From: Pacificimonas sp036351775
Lineage (GTDB): Bacteria > Pseudomonadota > Alphaproteobacteria > Sphingomonadales > Sphingomonadaceae
Assembly: GCA_036351775.1 (NCBI GenBank)
Contig: JAZBPX010000049.1
Location: 1-50,769, forward strand
Reading direction: 5' to 3'
DNA: 50,769 nucleotides
Numbering within the stretch: position 1 is the stretch's first letter; each line of letters begins with the position of its first letter. The position numbers and the translations under genes were made by a program. This document shows, piece after piece, positions 10,293-18,692 of this stretch. Below the pieces are notes generated by a model. It worked only from the letters and a program-made list of their open reading frames with translations, searched no databases and was not told the DNA's origin.

Positions 10293-11003
10293 TCAGCCCT
10301 TCGCGAAGGGATCGACCTGGGTCTGGACGGGGGCTTCGGCCTCTGCATAGGGGTCGAGGCCGAGGGCTTCGGCTTCGGCGACGCGGCGGGCCTCTTCCTC
10401 GGCGGCAGCGCGTTCGCGCTTCAGCTGGGCGAGCATTTCGGCGCGGTCGCTTTCGAACTTGGGATCGGAGATTTCGATGCCCTGCTTCTTGGCGACTTCC
10501 TCGACCAGCTTGTCGAGATCGCGCTGCGAGCAGAGGCCGAGGGCGACGGGATCCTTCGGAACGATGTTCTCCATGTTCCAGTGCGTTTTCGTGCGGATCG
10601 CCTGGATCGTGTTCTTGGTCGTGCCGATCAGCTTGGAGATCTTGGGATCGGGAATGTCCGGGTGGTTCTGGACCAGCCAAGCGATCCCCTCCGGCTTGTC
10701 CTGGCGCTTCGAAACCGGCGTATAGCGCGGGCCCTTCGTGCGGCGCTGCTGGTCGGGGCCCTGCGACATCTTCATGCGGTAATCGGCGTCGGCCTGCGCC
10801 TTCTCGATTTCCTCACGCACCAGCTCGCCCGCGCCGATGGGGTTGCGCGGCAGATGCTTGTGCTGCGCGGTCTCGTCGGCGATCGACTGCACCTCGAGAA
10901 TGTGAAGGCCGCAATAATCGGCGATCTGTTCGAAGCTGAGCGTCGTGTTGTCCACCAGCCATTCGGCGGTGGCGTGCGGCATGAGCGGATGCTCCTGCGC
11001 CAT
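10293..11003 (-). CDS. trcR: TrcR-family (DUF1013) cell-cycle transcriptional regulator
   Basis: A 236-residue protein of the alphaproteobacterial DUF1013 family, named TrcR in current databases. It begins MAQEHPLMPHATAEWLVDNTTLSFEQIADYCG, followed by GIAWLVQNHPDIPDPKISKLIGTTKNTIQAIR, two helix-turn-helix-like segments, and ends with a Glu/Ala-rich coiled stretch and a short VDPFAKG tail. I chose the ATG at 11003 rather than the longer open frame because an AGGAG precedes it and the family starts here. It is expected to be a conserved, possibly essential, regulator acting with RNA polymerase; the target genes are unknown. Confidence 0.92.
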   Translation of the reverse strand: MAQEHPLMPHATAEWLVDNTTLSFEQIADYCGLHILEVQSIADETAQHKHLPRNPIGAGELVREEIEKAQADADYRMKMSQGPDQQRRTKGPRYTPVSKRQDKPEGIAWLVQNHPDIPDPKISKLIGTTKNTIQAIRTKTHWNMENIVPKDPVALGLCSQRDLDKLVEEVAKKQGIEISDPKFESDRAEMLAQLKRERAAAEEEARRVAEAEALGLDPYAEAEAPVQTQVDPFAKG

Positions 11004-11036
11004 GATCGATCTCCTGAAGTCAAAGACGGAGGCTGG

Positions 11037-11069
11037 ATAAAAAACGGGCCGCCCCTTGTCGGGACGGCC
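11037..11069 (-). terminator. Rho-independent terminator after the GT4 glycosyltransferase gene
   Basis: Read on the minus strand, a nine-base stem (11061-11069 with 11047-11055, one G-U pair) encloses a five-base loop and is followed by C, G and six T residues (to 11038). It lies 41 bases past the glycosyltransferase stop and upstream of trcR, so it should separate the two transcription units. Confidence 0.8.
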
Positions 11070-11109
11070 TGCGGCGTGGGTCAGAGTATAGGCGCGGGGG
11101 CGGACGCGA

Positions 11110-12162
11110 TCAAGCGAAGGTGGATGCCTGCACGAACGCCTGATGCCGTTCGGTGGTCGAGAAGCGGGCGAGGGCGCTGCGAAACTCATCGGCGGCAGCA
11201 GACCAGGTGAAGCGGCGGCCATAGGCCTTGCAGACGGCGCGGTCGCGGGTGAGGGCCTCGGCGATGGCGGTGTCGAGGTCCTCGGACAGCGCGCCCACGT
11301 CCGGCGTCACCAGGTCGATCGGACCCTGGACGGGATAGGCGGCGACGGGGGTGCCGCTGGCCAGCGCCTCGATGATGACGAGGCCGAAGGTGTCGGTGCG
11401 GCTGGGGAAGACGAACACGTCGGCATGGGCGTAGGCAGCGGCGAGGTCCGCGCCGTGCAATGCGCCGAGGAAGACGGCGTCCGGGTATTTCGTCTGGAGG
11501 CCAGCGCGGGCGGGGCCGTCGCCGACGATGACTTTGGTGCCGGGCTGGGCGGTTTCGAGAAACGCCTCGATGTTCTTTTCGACGGCAACGCGGCCGACAT
11601 AGAGCTGGATCGGCCCTGCAAGGCCCGCATAGGCGGCGGGTGCGGGCGGCGGGGTGGCCGGGAAGGCGGAGAAATCGACGCCGCGGCCGAAGGGGAGGAG
11701 CGGGCCGATGCCCTCTGCCGAGAGTTGGGCGCGCAGGCTAGGGGTCGCGGCGAGGGTGGCCTTGGCCGGGCCGTGGAACCAGCGTTCGAAGCGCCAGAGG
11801 AGGCTTGCCGGAAGGCCGGTGCGGGCGCTGACATAGTCGGGAAACTGGGTGTGGTAGGCGGTGGTGAAGGGCAGCGCCTTTCGCGTGCACCAGCGGCGCG
11901 CGGCCATGCCGAGCGGCCCCTCGGTCGCGATATGTATGGCGTCGGGGCGAAAGCGGCGAAAGCGCTTCCCAAGCTGGCCGGACCAGGCGAGCGACAGGCG
12001 GATTTCCGGGTAGGACGGACAGGGGAAAGAGGGAAACAGGTCGGGCGAGATCACATCCACCTCGTCGCCCCGAGCCTCGAGTTCCGACTTCACCGTCTGG
12101 AGCGTGCGGACAACGCCGTTGACCTGCGGGCTCCAGGCGTCGGTGACGATGGTGATGCGCAT
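11110..12162 (-). CDS. GT4-family glycosyltransferase
   Basis: A 350-residue GT-B fold glycosyltransferase. The N terminus (MRITIVTDAWSPQVNGVVRTL) and the VDVISPDLFPSFPCPSYPEI and PDAIHIATEGPLG segments match the SQD2/mannosyltransferase-like subgroup; the C-terminal half has LYVGRVAVEKNIEAFL and FVFPSRTDTFGLVIIEALASGTPVAAYPV, the donor-binding region. The acceptor is probably a lipid, by similarity to that subgroup. The gene starts 15 bases after the LpxH-like gene ends, a pairing seen repeatedly in alphaproteobacteria, suggesting a joint role in envelope glycolipid formation. A terminator follows. Confidence 0.9.
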   Translation of the reverse strand: MRITIVTDAWSPQVNGVVRTLQTVKSELEARGDEVDVISPDLFPSFPCPSYPEIRLSLAWSGQLGKRFRRFRPDAIHIATEGPLGMAARRWCTRKALPFTTAYHTQFPDYVSARTGLPASLLWRFERWFHGPAKATLAATPSLRAQLSAEGIGPLLPFGRGVDFSAFPATPPPAPAAYAGLAGPIQLYVGRVAVEKNIEAFLETAQPGTKVIVGDGPARAGLQTKYPDAVFLGALHGADLAAAYAHADVFVFPSRTDTFGLVIIEALASGTPVAAYPVQGPIDLVTPDVGALSEDLDTAIAEALTRDRAVCKAYGRRFTWSAAADEFRSALARFSTTERHQAFVQASTFA

Positions 12163-12177
12163 GGGACTTTCCGCAAA

Positions 12178-13062
12178 TCAGGCGGCGGTGGGAAGCGGGA
12201 TCGGGCGGTCGCGCTGGGCCATCACGTCGGTCCAGTTGAGGATTTCCATGGTGCCGTCCTCATGCTCGACGAGCGCGTTGCAGCCCTCCACCCAGTCGCC
12301 GTCATTATAATATTCAACGCCGTCGATCACGCGGGTTTCGGCGGTGTGGATGTGGCCGCAGACAACGCCGTCGAGGCCCCGGGAGCGCGCGGCCTTCGCG
12401 ACCGCCTCCTCGAACCGGCCGATGAACTCGACGGCGTTCTTCACCTTGTGCTTGGCGTGCTTCGACAGCGACCAGTAGGGCATGCCGAACCGGGCGCGGG
12501 CGGCGTTCACCCAGCGGTTGATGCCCATCATCGCGACATAGGCCATGTCGCCGAGCACCGCGAGCCAGCGGGCGTAGAGGACGACGGCATCGAACTCATC
12601 ACCGTGACAGACGAGGAGGCGTCGGCCGTCGGCGGTTTCGTGAATGGCGGTGCGGCGAATCTCGACACCGCCAAAGTTCAGGCCAACAAACTGGCGAAAG
12701 GCCTCGTCATGATTACCGGGGATGTAGATGACTTCGGTGCCCCGGCGCGCGCGTTTCAGGAGGCGCCAGACGATGTCGTTGTGCTTGTCCGGCCAGTACC
12801 AGTTCTTGCGGAGGCGCCAGCCGTCGATGATGTCGCCGACCAGATACAGCCGGTCGCTGTCCACGCTGTCGAGGAAATCGATCAGATAGTCGGCGTTGCA
12901 GCCGCGGGTGCCAAGGTGAACGTCGCTGATCCAGATGGTGCGGTAGCGTTTGCGCTTGCCGTCCGTTTTTTCCGGAACCGACAGTCGGGCATCGCCGCCC
13001 GAGATGATATCGCGAACGACCCCCCTGGTCTGTTCGTCCGATTTCGCCTTCCAGCCCAACAT
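12178..13062 (-). CDS. LpxH-like UDP-2,3-diacylglucosamine diphosphatase family metallophosphoesterase
   Basis: A 294-residue calcineurin-type phosphoesterase with all metal-site motifs: WISDVHLGTRG, YLVGDIIDGW, YIPGNHDE, LVCHGDEFD and VCGHIHTAE. Databases usually label this group UDP-2,3-diacylglucosamine diphosphatase. Many alphaproteobacteria use LpxI for that lipid A step, and this protein is longer than E. coli LpxH, so the substrate is not certain. I place the start at the ATG at 13062; a TTG two codons upstream is possible. A GGGGG lies just upstream. It is followed closely by a glycosyltransferase gene. Confidence 0.85.
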   Translation of the reverse strand: MLGWKAKSDEQTRGVVRDIISGGDARLSVPEKTDGKRKRYRTIWISDVHLGTRGCNADYLIDFLDSVDSDRLYLVGDIIDGWRLRKNWYWPDKHNDIVWRLLKRARRGTEVIYIPGNHDEAFRQFVGLNFGGVEIRRTAIHETADGRRLLVCHGDEFDAVVLYARWLAVLGDMAYVAMMGINRWVNAARARFGMPYWSLSKHAKHKVKNAVEFIGRFEEAVAKAARSRGLDGVVCGHIHTAETRVIDGVEYYNDGDWVEGCNALVEHEDGTMEILNWTDVMAQRDRPIPLPTAA

Positions 13063-13281
13063 CGCCAAACCCCCGCTGCTCGTTTGGGCCGCTAGAGCGG
13101 AGGCATGTTACGCTTTGGAGTCAAATCGGCGATGTAATCAAAGATTCAAAATTACTTCATTCGACTTACATATAGCACCGCTGTTCCAAACGAACATTTG
13201 CGCGACTCATTGATTCAACGGCTGCGTTGCATGTTGCGGAGCATAGTCCGGCGCCGGACCGATTGTTTCAAAATCGGCGGT
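13063..13281. other. Intergenic region, AT-richer than its surroundings
   Basis: This 219-base gap between the LpxH-like gene and the 3' end of the quinone oxidoreductase gene contains an AT-rich stretch (13120-13200) that probably holds the minus-strand promoter of the phosphoesterase gene. A small inverted repeat (TGTTC, five bases, GAACA at 13182-13196) could be an operator. No gene or convincing promoter pair is assigned. Confidence 0.4.
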
Positions 13282-14277
13282 TCAAACCGTCAGGATGATC
13301 TTTCCGACATGCGCTCCGGCTTCCATGACACGGTGTGCCTCTGCCGCGTCCGACAGGGGAAGCGTGCGGTCGGTCATCGGTTTGAGCTCGCCGCTTTCGA
13401 ACAGCGGCCACACATTTTCGTGCAGCGCATCCGCGATCAGTCCCTTGAACCGGGCGTCGCGCGGGCGGAGCGTGGAACCGGTCAGGGTCAGGCGTTTCTG
13501 CATGACCATCCAGATGGGGAGTTCACCCGTCGGGCCGCCCTGAACGGCGATGGAGACATGGCGGCCGTTGACGCGCAGCAGGCCGACATTCTTCGCCAGG
13601 TAGTCGCCGCCTACCATGTCGAGAACGACGTCGATGCCGTCCGGTGCGATCTCCCTGGCGCGTTCGGCGAAGTCTTCGGTCTTGTAGTTGATGGCGTGGT
13701 CCGCCCCCGCCGCGAGCGAAGCGGCGCATTTTTCATCGCTGCCATTCGTCGTGATGCTGGTGATGCCGAAGGCGCGGCAGAGCTGCGTTGCGGTGGTGCC
13801 AATGCCGCTGGTGCCGCCGTGGATAAGGGCGACCTCGCCGTCCTTCACCGCGCCGCGCTCAAAGAGGTTCGACCAGACGGTGAAATAGGTTTCGGGAAGC
13901 CCCGCCGCGTCAACAAGCGAGACGCCCGCCGGAACGGGCAGGCAGGATCCGGCATCGGCGCAGACATATTCGGCGTAGCCGCCGCCGGGAACGAGCGCGC
14001 AGAGTTCATCGCCAACGGCAAGGCCGCTCACATCGCTGCCGAGCGCCGCGACGGTGCCGGAGACTTCGAGGCCCGGAATGGACGGCGCGCCGGGCGGCGG
14101 GGGGTATGCGCCGACGCGCTGGATCACGTCGGGACGGTTCACGCCCGCCGCCGCGACCCTGATCAGGATCTCGTTCGGGCCGGGCGAGGGCACGGGGCGC
14201 TCGGTCAGGGTCAGCACTTCCGGTCCGCCGGTTTCTGCGGGGTCGATGGCATTCATATTGGCGGGGATCGTTGTCAT
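13282..14277 (-). CDS. NAD(P)H-quinone oxidoreductase, PIG3 type
   Basis: A 331-residue medium-chain dehydrogenase/reductase lacking the zinc-ligand cysteines. It matches the TP53I3/PIG3-like quinone oxidoreductase group: RPVPSPGPNEILIRVAAAGVNRPDVIQR near the N terminus, VYFTVWSNLF-like segment (ETYFTVWSNLFERG), ALIHGGTSGIGTTATQL as the NADPH-binding Rossmann turn, and PLSDAAEAHRVMEAGAHVGKIIL at the end. Such enzymes reduce quinones and other electrophiles using NADPH. An alternative start is Met 8 (MNAIDPAETGG). The start is divergent from the small membrane protein gene with a 110-base gap. Confidence 0.92.
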   Translation of the reverse strand: MTTIPANMNAIDPAETGGPEVLTLTERPVPSPGPNEILIRVAAAGVNRPDVIQRVGAYPPPPGAPSIPGLEVSGTVAALGSDVSGLAVGDELCALVPGGGYAEYVCADAGSCLPVPAGVSLVDAAGLPETYFTVWSNLFERGAVKDGEVALIHGGTSGIGTTATQLCRAFGITSITTNGSDEKCAASLAAGADHAINYKTEDFAERAREIAPDGIDVVLDMVGGDYLAKNVGLLRVNGRHVSIAVQGGPTGELPIWMVMQKRLTLTGSTLRPRDARFKGLIADALHENVWPLFESGELKPMTDRTLPLSDAAEAHRVMEAGAHVGKIILTV

Positions 14278-14387
14278 GGGCGCGCCCTATCGTTCTTTTG
14301 CGGCTGCCATAGCAATGGCGGCGGTGCGGCGGAACAGCGCATCTGGTCTGGCCGTTTCCCTCTGATGCCACGGAACGGAGACGAAAG

Positions 14388-14906
14388 ATGAGCGCCGACA
14401 CTGAACCGCAGGGGGGCAACAAGCTGGCCTGGACTGCCGCGTTTTTCATTCTGGCCGTGGGCGCGGGCGCGCGGCTCGCCATCGGAAGCGTCTATGGCAG
14501 CGGCAACGCCATCGACCTGATCGGCACGCTGGCCGATTCGGGCCTGTATCTGGGATCGGCGGTCGCGACCGCGTCGGCGACGATGCTGGCGCTGATGCTG
14601 ACGGTGCTGGGGCTGGCCGAGGACCGTGACGATGAGTTCGGCGAAAGCCTGTACCAGAAGATTTTCCGGGTCGCGAAACTGAGTACGGCAAGCCTGCTAG
14701 GTGCGCTGGTGCTGCTCCTGGCGCTGACCCTGCCCATGAGCGACCTGGACGGCGTGCCGACGAGCTGGTTCGCGATCGTCTACAACGTGCTGTACGCCAT
14801 CGTCGTGCTCGCCTGCGCTCTGCTCGCCGCGACGGTGCTGACGCTCTACACGGTTATCCGGACAATCGTGAAGGTGACCGCCCCGCTGGACCAGGGCGAG
14901 GGCTAG
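14388..14906 (+). CDS. Unknown small integral membrane protein
   Basis: The 172-residue protein has about four hydrophobic segments (roughly residues 13-32, 51-76, 98-118 and 127-156) and an acidic loop with GLAEDRDDEFGESLYQKI. I do not recognise a named family with certainty. A GGAG lies ten bases upstream of the ATG. The DUF1192 gene follows after 15 bases, so the two are likely co-transcribed. Confidence 0.78.
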   Translation: MSADTEPQGGNKLAWTAAFFILAVGAGARLAIGSVYGSGNAIDLIGTLADSGLYLGSAVATASATMLALMLTVLGLAEDRDDEFGESLYQKIFRVAKLSTASLLGALVLLLALTLPMSDLDGVPTSWFAIVYNVLYAIVVLACALLAATVLTLYTVIRTIVKVTAPLDQGEG

Positions 14907-14921
14907 AGGTTAGGTCGGCCC

Positions 14922-15113
14922 ATGGACGATGAAGACCTGCCGCGCCCCGGCGACCCGCTGGAGGCCGCGATGAAGACCGACCTCGACCCCTTCTCCGTGC
15001 ATGAACTGGAGGCGCGGGTGCGGATGCTGGAAGCGGAAGTATTGCGCACGAAAGCCAAGCTGGACGGCGCGAAATCCTTCCGCGCCGGTGCCGACGCGCT
15101 GTTCAAAAGCTGA
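14922..15113 (+). CDS. DUF1192 family protein
   Basis: A 63-residue acidic protein matching DUF1192, a small alphaproteobacterial family of unknown function. The signature is the LSVHELEARVRMLEAEV-like segment (FSVHELEARVRMLEAEVLRTKAKL is split here as FSVHELEARV then RMLEAEVLRT), a short helix likely to form a coiled coil, followed by Phe-Arg-Ala near the C terminus. DUF1192 genes are often located beside small regulators or dehydrogenases. No catalytic residues are expected. Confidence 0.88.
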   Translation: MDDEDLPRPGDPLEAAMKTDLDPFSVHELEARVRMLEAEVLRTKAKLDGAKSFRAGADALFKS

Positions 15114-15193
15114 GGCCCATCCAAAGTAAGGGTCGGCGCGGAGGCGCGGCGCGCGCATAACCCCTCCCCTAAATCTCTGGGGAGAGTACCCGT

Positions 15194-16300
15194 ATGAATT
15201 TCGATTTTTCCGAAGACGCCCGCACGCTGCAGGACGCCGCGCGGCGCGTGTTCGACGAGACCGCCGGGCCGGATGCCGCGCGGAAGGTCATGAACGACGA
15301 CAGCCTTCATTATGACGAGGCGATCTGGAAGCAGGCCGTCGAACTGGGCCTGACCGCCGTTCGCATTCCCGAAGCGCATGGCGGCATGGGGCTGGGCGCC
15401 GAAGAAGTCTGCCTGATTGCCGAGGAAATCGGCCGCGGGCTGGTTCCGGCACCGCTGATGTCGTCCCTGCTTTTCACAGAGGCGCTGCTGATTGCGGGCT
15501 CCGAGAAGCAGCAGGCGAAATGGCTGCCGGGCATTGCCGACGGGTCGGTCATCGGCTGCGTGGGCTGGGGCGAGGGCGGAACGCAGCTTCCTGGATCGAC
15601 GCCGGATACCCGCATGACGAAGGACGGCCTGTCGGGCACGAAGAGTCCAGTTGCCGATGCGCCGATCGCGAATGTCGCGGCGGTGACCTATGCGGGCAGC
15701 GATGGGCCGTCGCTGGCGCTCGTCGACCTGTCGCAGGACGATGCGGCGGTTTCGGTCGTGGAGACGCTGGACCTCGTCCGGCCCTATGGCAGCATCGAGC
15801 TGAAGAACGCCAAGGTCGAGCCGATGGGCACGTCAGGCGCGTACCAGGATTTCCTCGACCGGGCGGCGGTGCTCCTGTCGTTCGAGGCCTTGGGCACGCA
15901 GGAGGCGGCGATGCGCATGGCGGTTGATTATGCCCGCGACCGCGTGGCGTTCGGCCAGCGGATTGGCCGCTATCAGGGCGTGAAGCACAAGGCCGCCGAC
16001 ATGTATATCAAGGGCGAACTGGCCCGCGCGCACGCCATGCACGGGGCGTGGGCGTTCTCCGCCAATTCCCCGGAGCTACGGCAGGCGGCAGCGGCGGCGC
16101 GGACGGCCAGCCTCGATGCGCTGACTTTCACGGCCGAGGAGAATGTGCAGCTGCACGGCGGCATCGGGTTCACATGGGAATCGAACTGCCAGTTCTATTA
16201 CCGGCGTGCCCGCGCGCTGTCGGCGGCGCTCGGCAGCCGCGGCTTTTGGTCCGATCGACTGGTGCGCAGCCTTGAGCAAAGGAATGCGGCGGCAGCGTAG
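15194..16300 (+). CDS. Acyl-CoA dehydrogenase family protein, small-subunit type
   Basis: A 368-residue flavoprotein of the acyl-CoA dehydrogenase family, oxidising acyl-CoA to the trans-2-enoyl form with FAD. The N-terminal helical domain (DFSEDARTLQDAARRVFDE), beta domain (GCVGWGEGGTQLPG) and C-terminal helices (AVDYARDRVAFGQRIGRYQGVKHKAADMYI and QLHGGIGFTWESNCQFYYRRA) are all present. Length and the HGGIGFTWE motif resemble the small subunits of two-gene, heteromeric enzymes such as pimeloyl-CoA dehydrogenase PimD. It is followed 83 bases later by a second, larger family member, so a heteromer is plausible. The substrate is unknown. Confidence 0.9.
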   Translation: MNFDFSEDARTLQDAARRVFDETAGPDAARKVMNDDSLHYDEAIWKQAVELGLTAVRIPEAHGGMGLGAEEVCLIAEEIGRGLVPAPLMSSLLFTEALLIAGSEKQQAKWLPGIADGSVIGCVGWGEGGTQLPGSTPDTRMTKDGLSGTKSPVADAPIANVAAVTYAGSDGPSLALVDLSQDDAAVSVVETLDLVRPYGSIELKNAKVEPMGTSGAYQDFLDRAAVLLSFEALGTQEAAMRMAVDYARDRVAFGQRIGRYQGVKHKAADMYIKGELARAHAMHGAWAFSANSPELRQAAAAARTASLDALTFTAEENVQLHGGIGFTWESNCQFYYRRARALSAALGSRGFWSDRLVRSLEQRNAAAA

Positions 16301-16383
16301 CTGGTTTTGCGGCTCCCGGCGGGGAGCGGGACGGCACAGCTCAGGGCCCCGGATGAGGTCCGCAAATCAAAGGGAGTTTCACC

Positions 16384-17601
16384 ATGGATTTCAACGACAC
16401 CCCGGAAGAAGCCGCCTACCGCGAGAAGGTGCGCGCCTGGATTGCCGAGAACACCAGGGAGTATGAGGGGCTGGCCCCGCCGCGGACGAACGAGGACTTC
16501 GTTGCCCGGCAGAAGAGCTGGCAGAAGAAGAAATACGACGCGGGCTATGCCGGTATCACGTGGCCGAAGAAGTTCGGCGGTCAGGGCCGCGGGCCGATGG
16601 AATCGATCATCTTCAGCCAGGAAGAGGGCAAGTCCGCCGCACCGACCGGGCTTTACGCCATCGGCCTTGGTATGTGCATTCCGACCGTCTTCACGCACGG
16701 CAACCAGGACGTGATCGACCGCTTCGTGCCGGTGGCGCTGGAGGGCGAGGAGATCTGGTGCCAGCTCTTCTCCGAACCGGCCGCGGGCTCCGACCTCGCC
16801 GGTATCCGCACCAAGGCGGAGAAGGACGGCGATGAGTGGGTCATCAACGGCCAGAAGGTCTGGACCACGAACGCGCACCTTTGCGATTACGGCATCATCG
16901 TGACGCGCACCGACCCGTCCGCGCCCAAGCACAAGGGCCTGACGATGTTCATCGTCGACATGCACCAGAAGGGCGTCGAGGCGCGCCCGCTGAAGCAGAT
17001 GTCCGGCGGCGCGAGCTTCAATGAGGTGTTCTTCGACGATGTGCGGGTGCCCGATAGCTGGCGCGTCGGCGACGAGGGCGACGGCTGGAAGGTCGCGCTG
17101 ACCACGCTGATGAACGAGCGGCTGGCCGTTGGCGGCAAGCCGGGCGGTTCGCCCGACTGGAAGATGCTGATGGACGTGGCGAAGGAGATCGAAACCGCCC
17201 TCGGCCCCGCCAGCGAGCAGGCCGACGTGCGCGAGGAGATCGCCAAGGCCTACATCAACGACCGGGGCGTGAAGCTGACCCAGCAGCGGGCGCTGTCCGC
17301 CCTGTCGCAGGGGAAGACGCCGGGGCCGGAACAGTCGATCTCGAAGGTCGTCGTCGCCAAGCAGATGCAGGAACTGTCGCGCCTGGCGCTGGATCTTTCG
17401 GAAAGCCAGGGCTTCGTCCGCGCGCCGGAAGGGTCCGAACTGGACAAGTTGCAGTCGAGCTATTTCGGCGCGGCCGGCCTGCGGATCGCGGGCGGCACGG
17501 ACGAGATCCTGCGGAACATCATCGCCGAGCGAGTCCTCGGCCTGCCCGGCGATCTGCGGCCGCCGAAGGACACGCCGTTCAAGGACATCAAGCCGCTGTA
17601 G
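16384..17601 (+). CDS. Acyl-CoA dehydrogenase family protein, large-subunit type
   Basis: A 405-residue acyl-CoA dehydrogenase-family protein. It shows AWIAENTREYEG, the GITWPKKFGGQG segment, CQLFSEPAAGSDLAGIRTKA as the flavin/substrate loop, VINGQKVWTTNAHLCDYGI, and GTDEILRNIIAERVLGLP at the C terminus. At the position where medium-chain enzymes have the catalytic Glu (YEGT), this protein reads AGGT, so the base must lie elsewhere or in the partner subunit, as in several heteromeric or isovaleryl-type enzymes. Pairing with the preceding gene and size resemble PimC/PimD. A GC-rich hairpin (16312-16327) sits between the two genes. Confidence 0.9.
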   Translation: MDFNDTPEEAAYREKVRAWIAENTREYEGLAPPRTNEDFVARQKSWQKKKYDAGYAGITWPKKFGGQGRGPMESIIFSQEEGKSAAPTGLYAIGLGMCIPTVFTHGNQDVIDRFVPVALEGEEIWCQLFSEPAAGSDLAGIRTKAEKDGDEWVINGQKVWTTNAHLCDYGIIVTRTDPSAPKHKGLTMFIVDMHQKGVEARPLKQMSGGASFNEVFFDDVRVPDSWRVGDEGDGWKVALTTLMNERLAVGGKPGGSPDWKMLMDVAKEIETALGPASEQADVREEIAKAYINDRGVKLTQQRALSALSQGKTPGPEQSISKVVVAKQMQELSRLALDLSESQGFVRAPEGSELDKLQSSYFGAAGLRIAGGTDEILRNIIAERVLGLPGDLRPPKDTPFKDIKPL

Positions 17602-17813
17602 GCAAAAACTTTTAAACATATGTTACGACCCCGGAACAAGCTCCACTCTGGACGGTTCAGGGAGCAGTCGCCGCGTAGCGTATTGGCGGCGTCAGAGTGA
17701 CAAAGCCGGGTCCGCCGAACGGAGTTTCGTTCTGGTGCACCCGGCTTACTCCTTTCAGAGCCCGAAATTCTCCTTTCTTGCTGCCCGGGCGCGCGCCTGC
17801 CAGAACCGGCTAC
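17602..17813. other. Intergenic region with palindrome and nested hairpin
   Basis: The gap holds a 10-base palindrome AACATATGTT (17615-17624), a candidate operator, and a nested inverted repeat: AAGCCGGGT at 17703-17711 pairs with ACCCGGCTT at 17739-17747, and inside it GAACG (17717-17721) pairs with CGTTC (17728-17732). There is no T tract, so a simple terminator is unlikely. No gene is seen; the open frame extending here from the downstream MBL gene has no coding character. Confidence 0.55.
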
Positions 17814-18692
17814 ATGTCCATCAAAGATGCCATTGCCGCCGCTCCCTATGGTTCGGCCGAGCCAGTTTCGCCGCTGGTGCGGCGTGTGCTGGCGAAGAAC
17901 CCCAGCGCCTTCACCTATCTGGGCACCGGCACCTACATCGTCGGGACCGGCACGGTTGCCGTCATCGACCCCGGCCCCGACAATGACGCGCATCTGGACG
18001 CGATCCTGTCTGCGACCGAGGGCGAGACGGTCAGCCACATCCTCATTACCCACACGCACAAGGATCACTCGCCGCTCGCCGTCAGGCTGAAGGCGGCGAC
18101 GGGCGCGGAGGTTGTTGGCTGCGCGGAGCTGGTGCTGGCGGATGACGGACCGCGCTCCGACGCCGGTTTCGATGCGACCTATGCGCCCGACCGGGTGCTG
18201 GACGATGGCGATACGGTCAGCGGGCCGGACTGGACCATCGAGGCTGTCCACACGCCCGGGCACACGTCGAACCACCTGTGCTTTGCCCTGAAGGAAGAGG
18301 GCGCGCTGTTTTCCGGCGATCACATCATGGGCTGGTCGACAACCGTGGTCTCGCCGCCGGACGGGGACATGACCGCCTATCTTGATTCGCTGCGAAAGCT
18401 GCAGGACCGGGACGAGACGGTCTATTATCCGACGCACGGCGATCCGGTGACCGAGCCGAAGAAGCTGGTCCGCGGCTATCTGGTACACCGCAAGCAGCGG
18501 GAGAACCAGATCCTGACGCTGCTGGACGATGGGCCGAAGAGCATCGAGGCAATGGTGAAGACCATGTACGCCATGGTGAACAAGGCGCTGCACCCGGCGG
18601 CGGGGCGATCCGTCCTGGCGCACCTGATAGACCTGAAGCGGCGCGGGGTCGTCGAGGCCGAAACGGATGATCGCTGGCGCAAGGCGACCTGA
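17814..18692 (+). CDS. MBL-fold metallo-hydrolase, LACTB2-like
   Basis: A 292-residue metallo-beta-lactamase-fold protein with the motifs LITHTHKDHSPLA, AVHTPGHTSNHLCF and LFSGDHIMGW and a C-terminal winged-helix-like region (MVKTMYAMVNKALHPAAGRSVLAHL). This order matches the LACTB2-like group, whose human member is an endoribonuclease; bacterial substrates are not established. I start at the ATG at 17814 (MSIKDAIAA) rather than the longer open frame at 17697, whose first 39 residues look non-coding. The stop overlaps the start of the DUF4230 gene (ATGA). Confidence 0.9.
   Translation: MSIKDAIAAAPYGSAEPVSPLVRRVLAKNPSAFTYLGTGTYIVGTGTVAVIDPGPDNDAHLDAILSATEGETVSHILITHTHKDHSPLAVRLKAATGAEVVGCAELVLADDGPRSDAGFDATYAPDRVLDDGDTVSGPDWTIEAVHTPGHTSNHLCFALKEEGALFSGDHIMGWSTTVVSPPDGDMTAYLDSLRKLQDRDETVYYPTHGDPVTEPKKLVRGYLVHRKQRENQILTLLDDGPKSIEAMVKTMYAMVNKALHPAAGRSVLAHLIDLKRRGVVEAETDDRWRKAT

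Noticed and set aside
13235..13300. tRNA-like sequence with a GGTTCAAACC motif and a stem near CCGATT/AATCGG
   Set aside because: The arms do not form a full cloverleaf, the T-arm geometry is wrong, and the end overlaps the stop of the quinone oxidoreductase gene.
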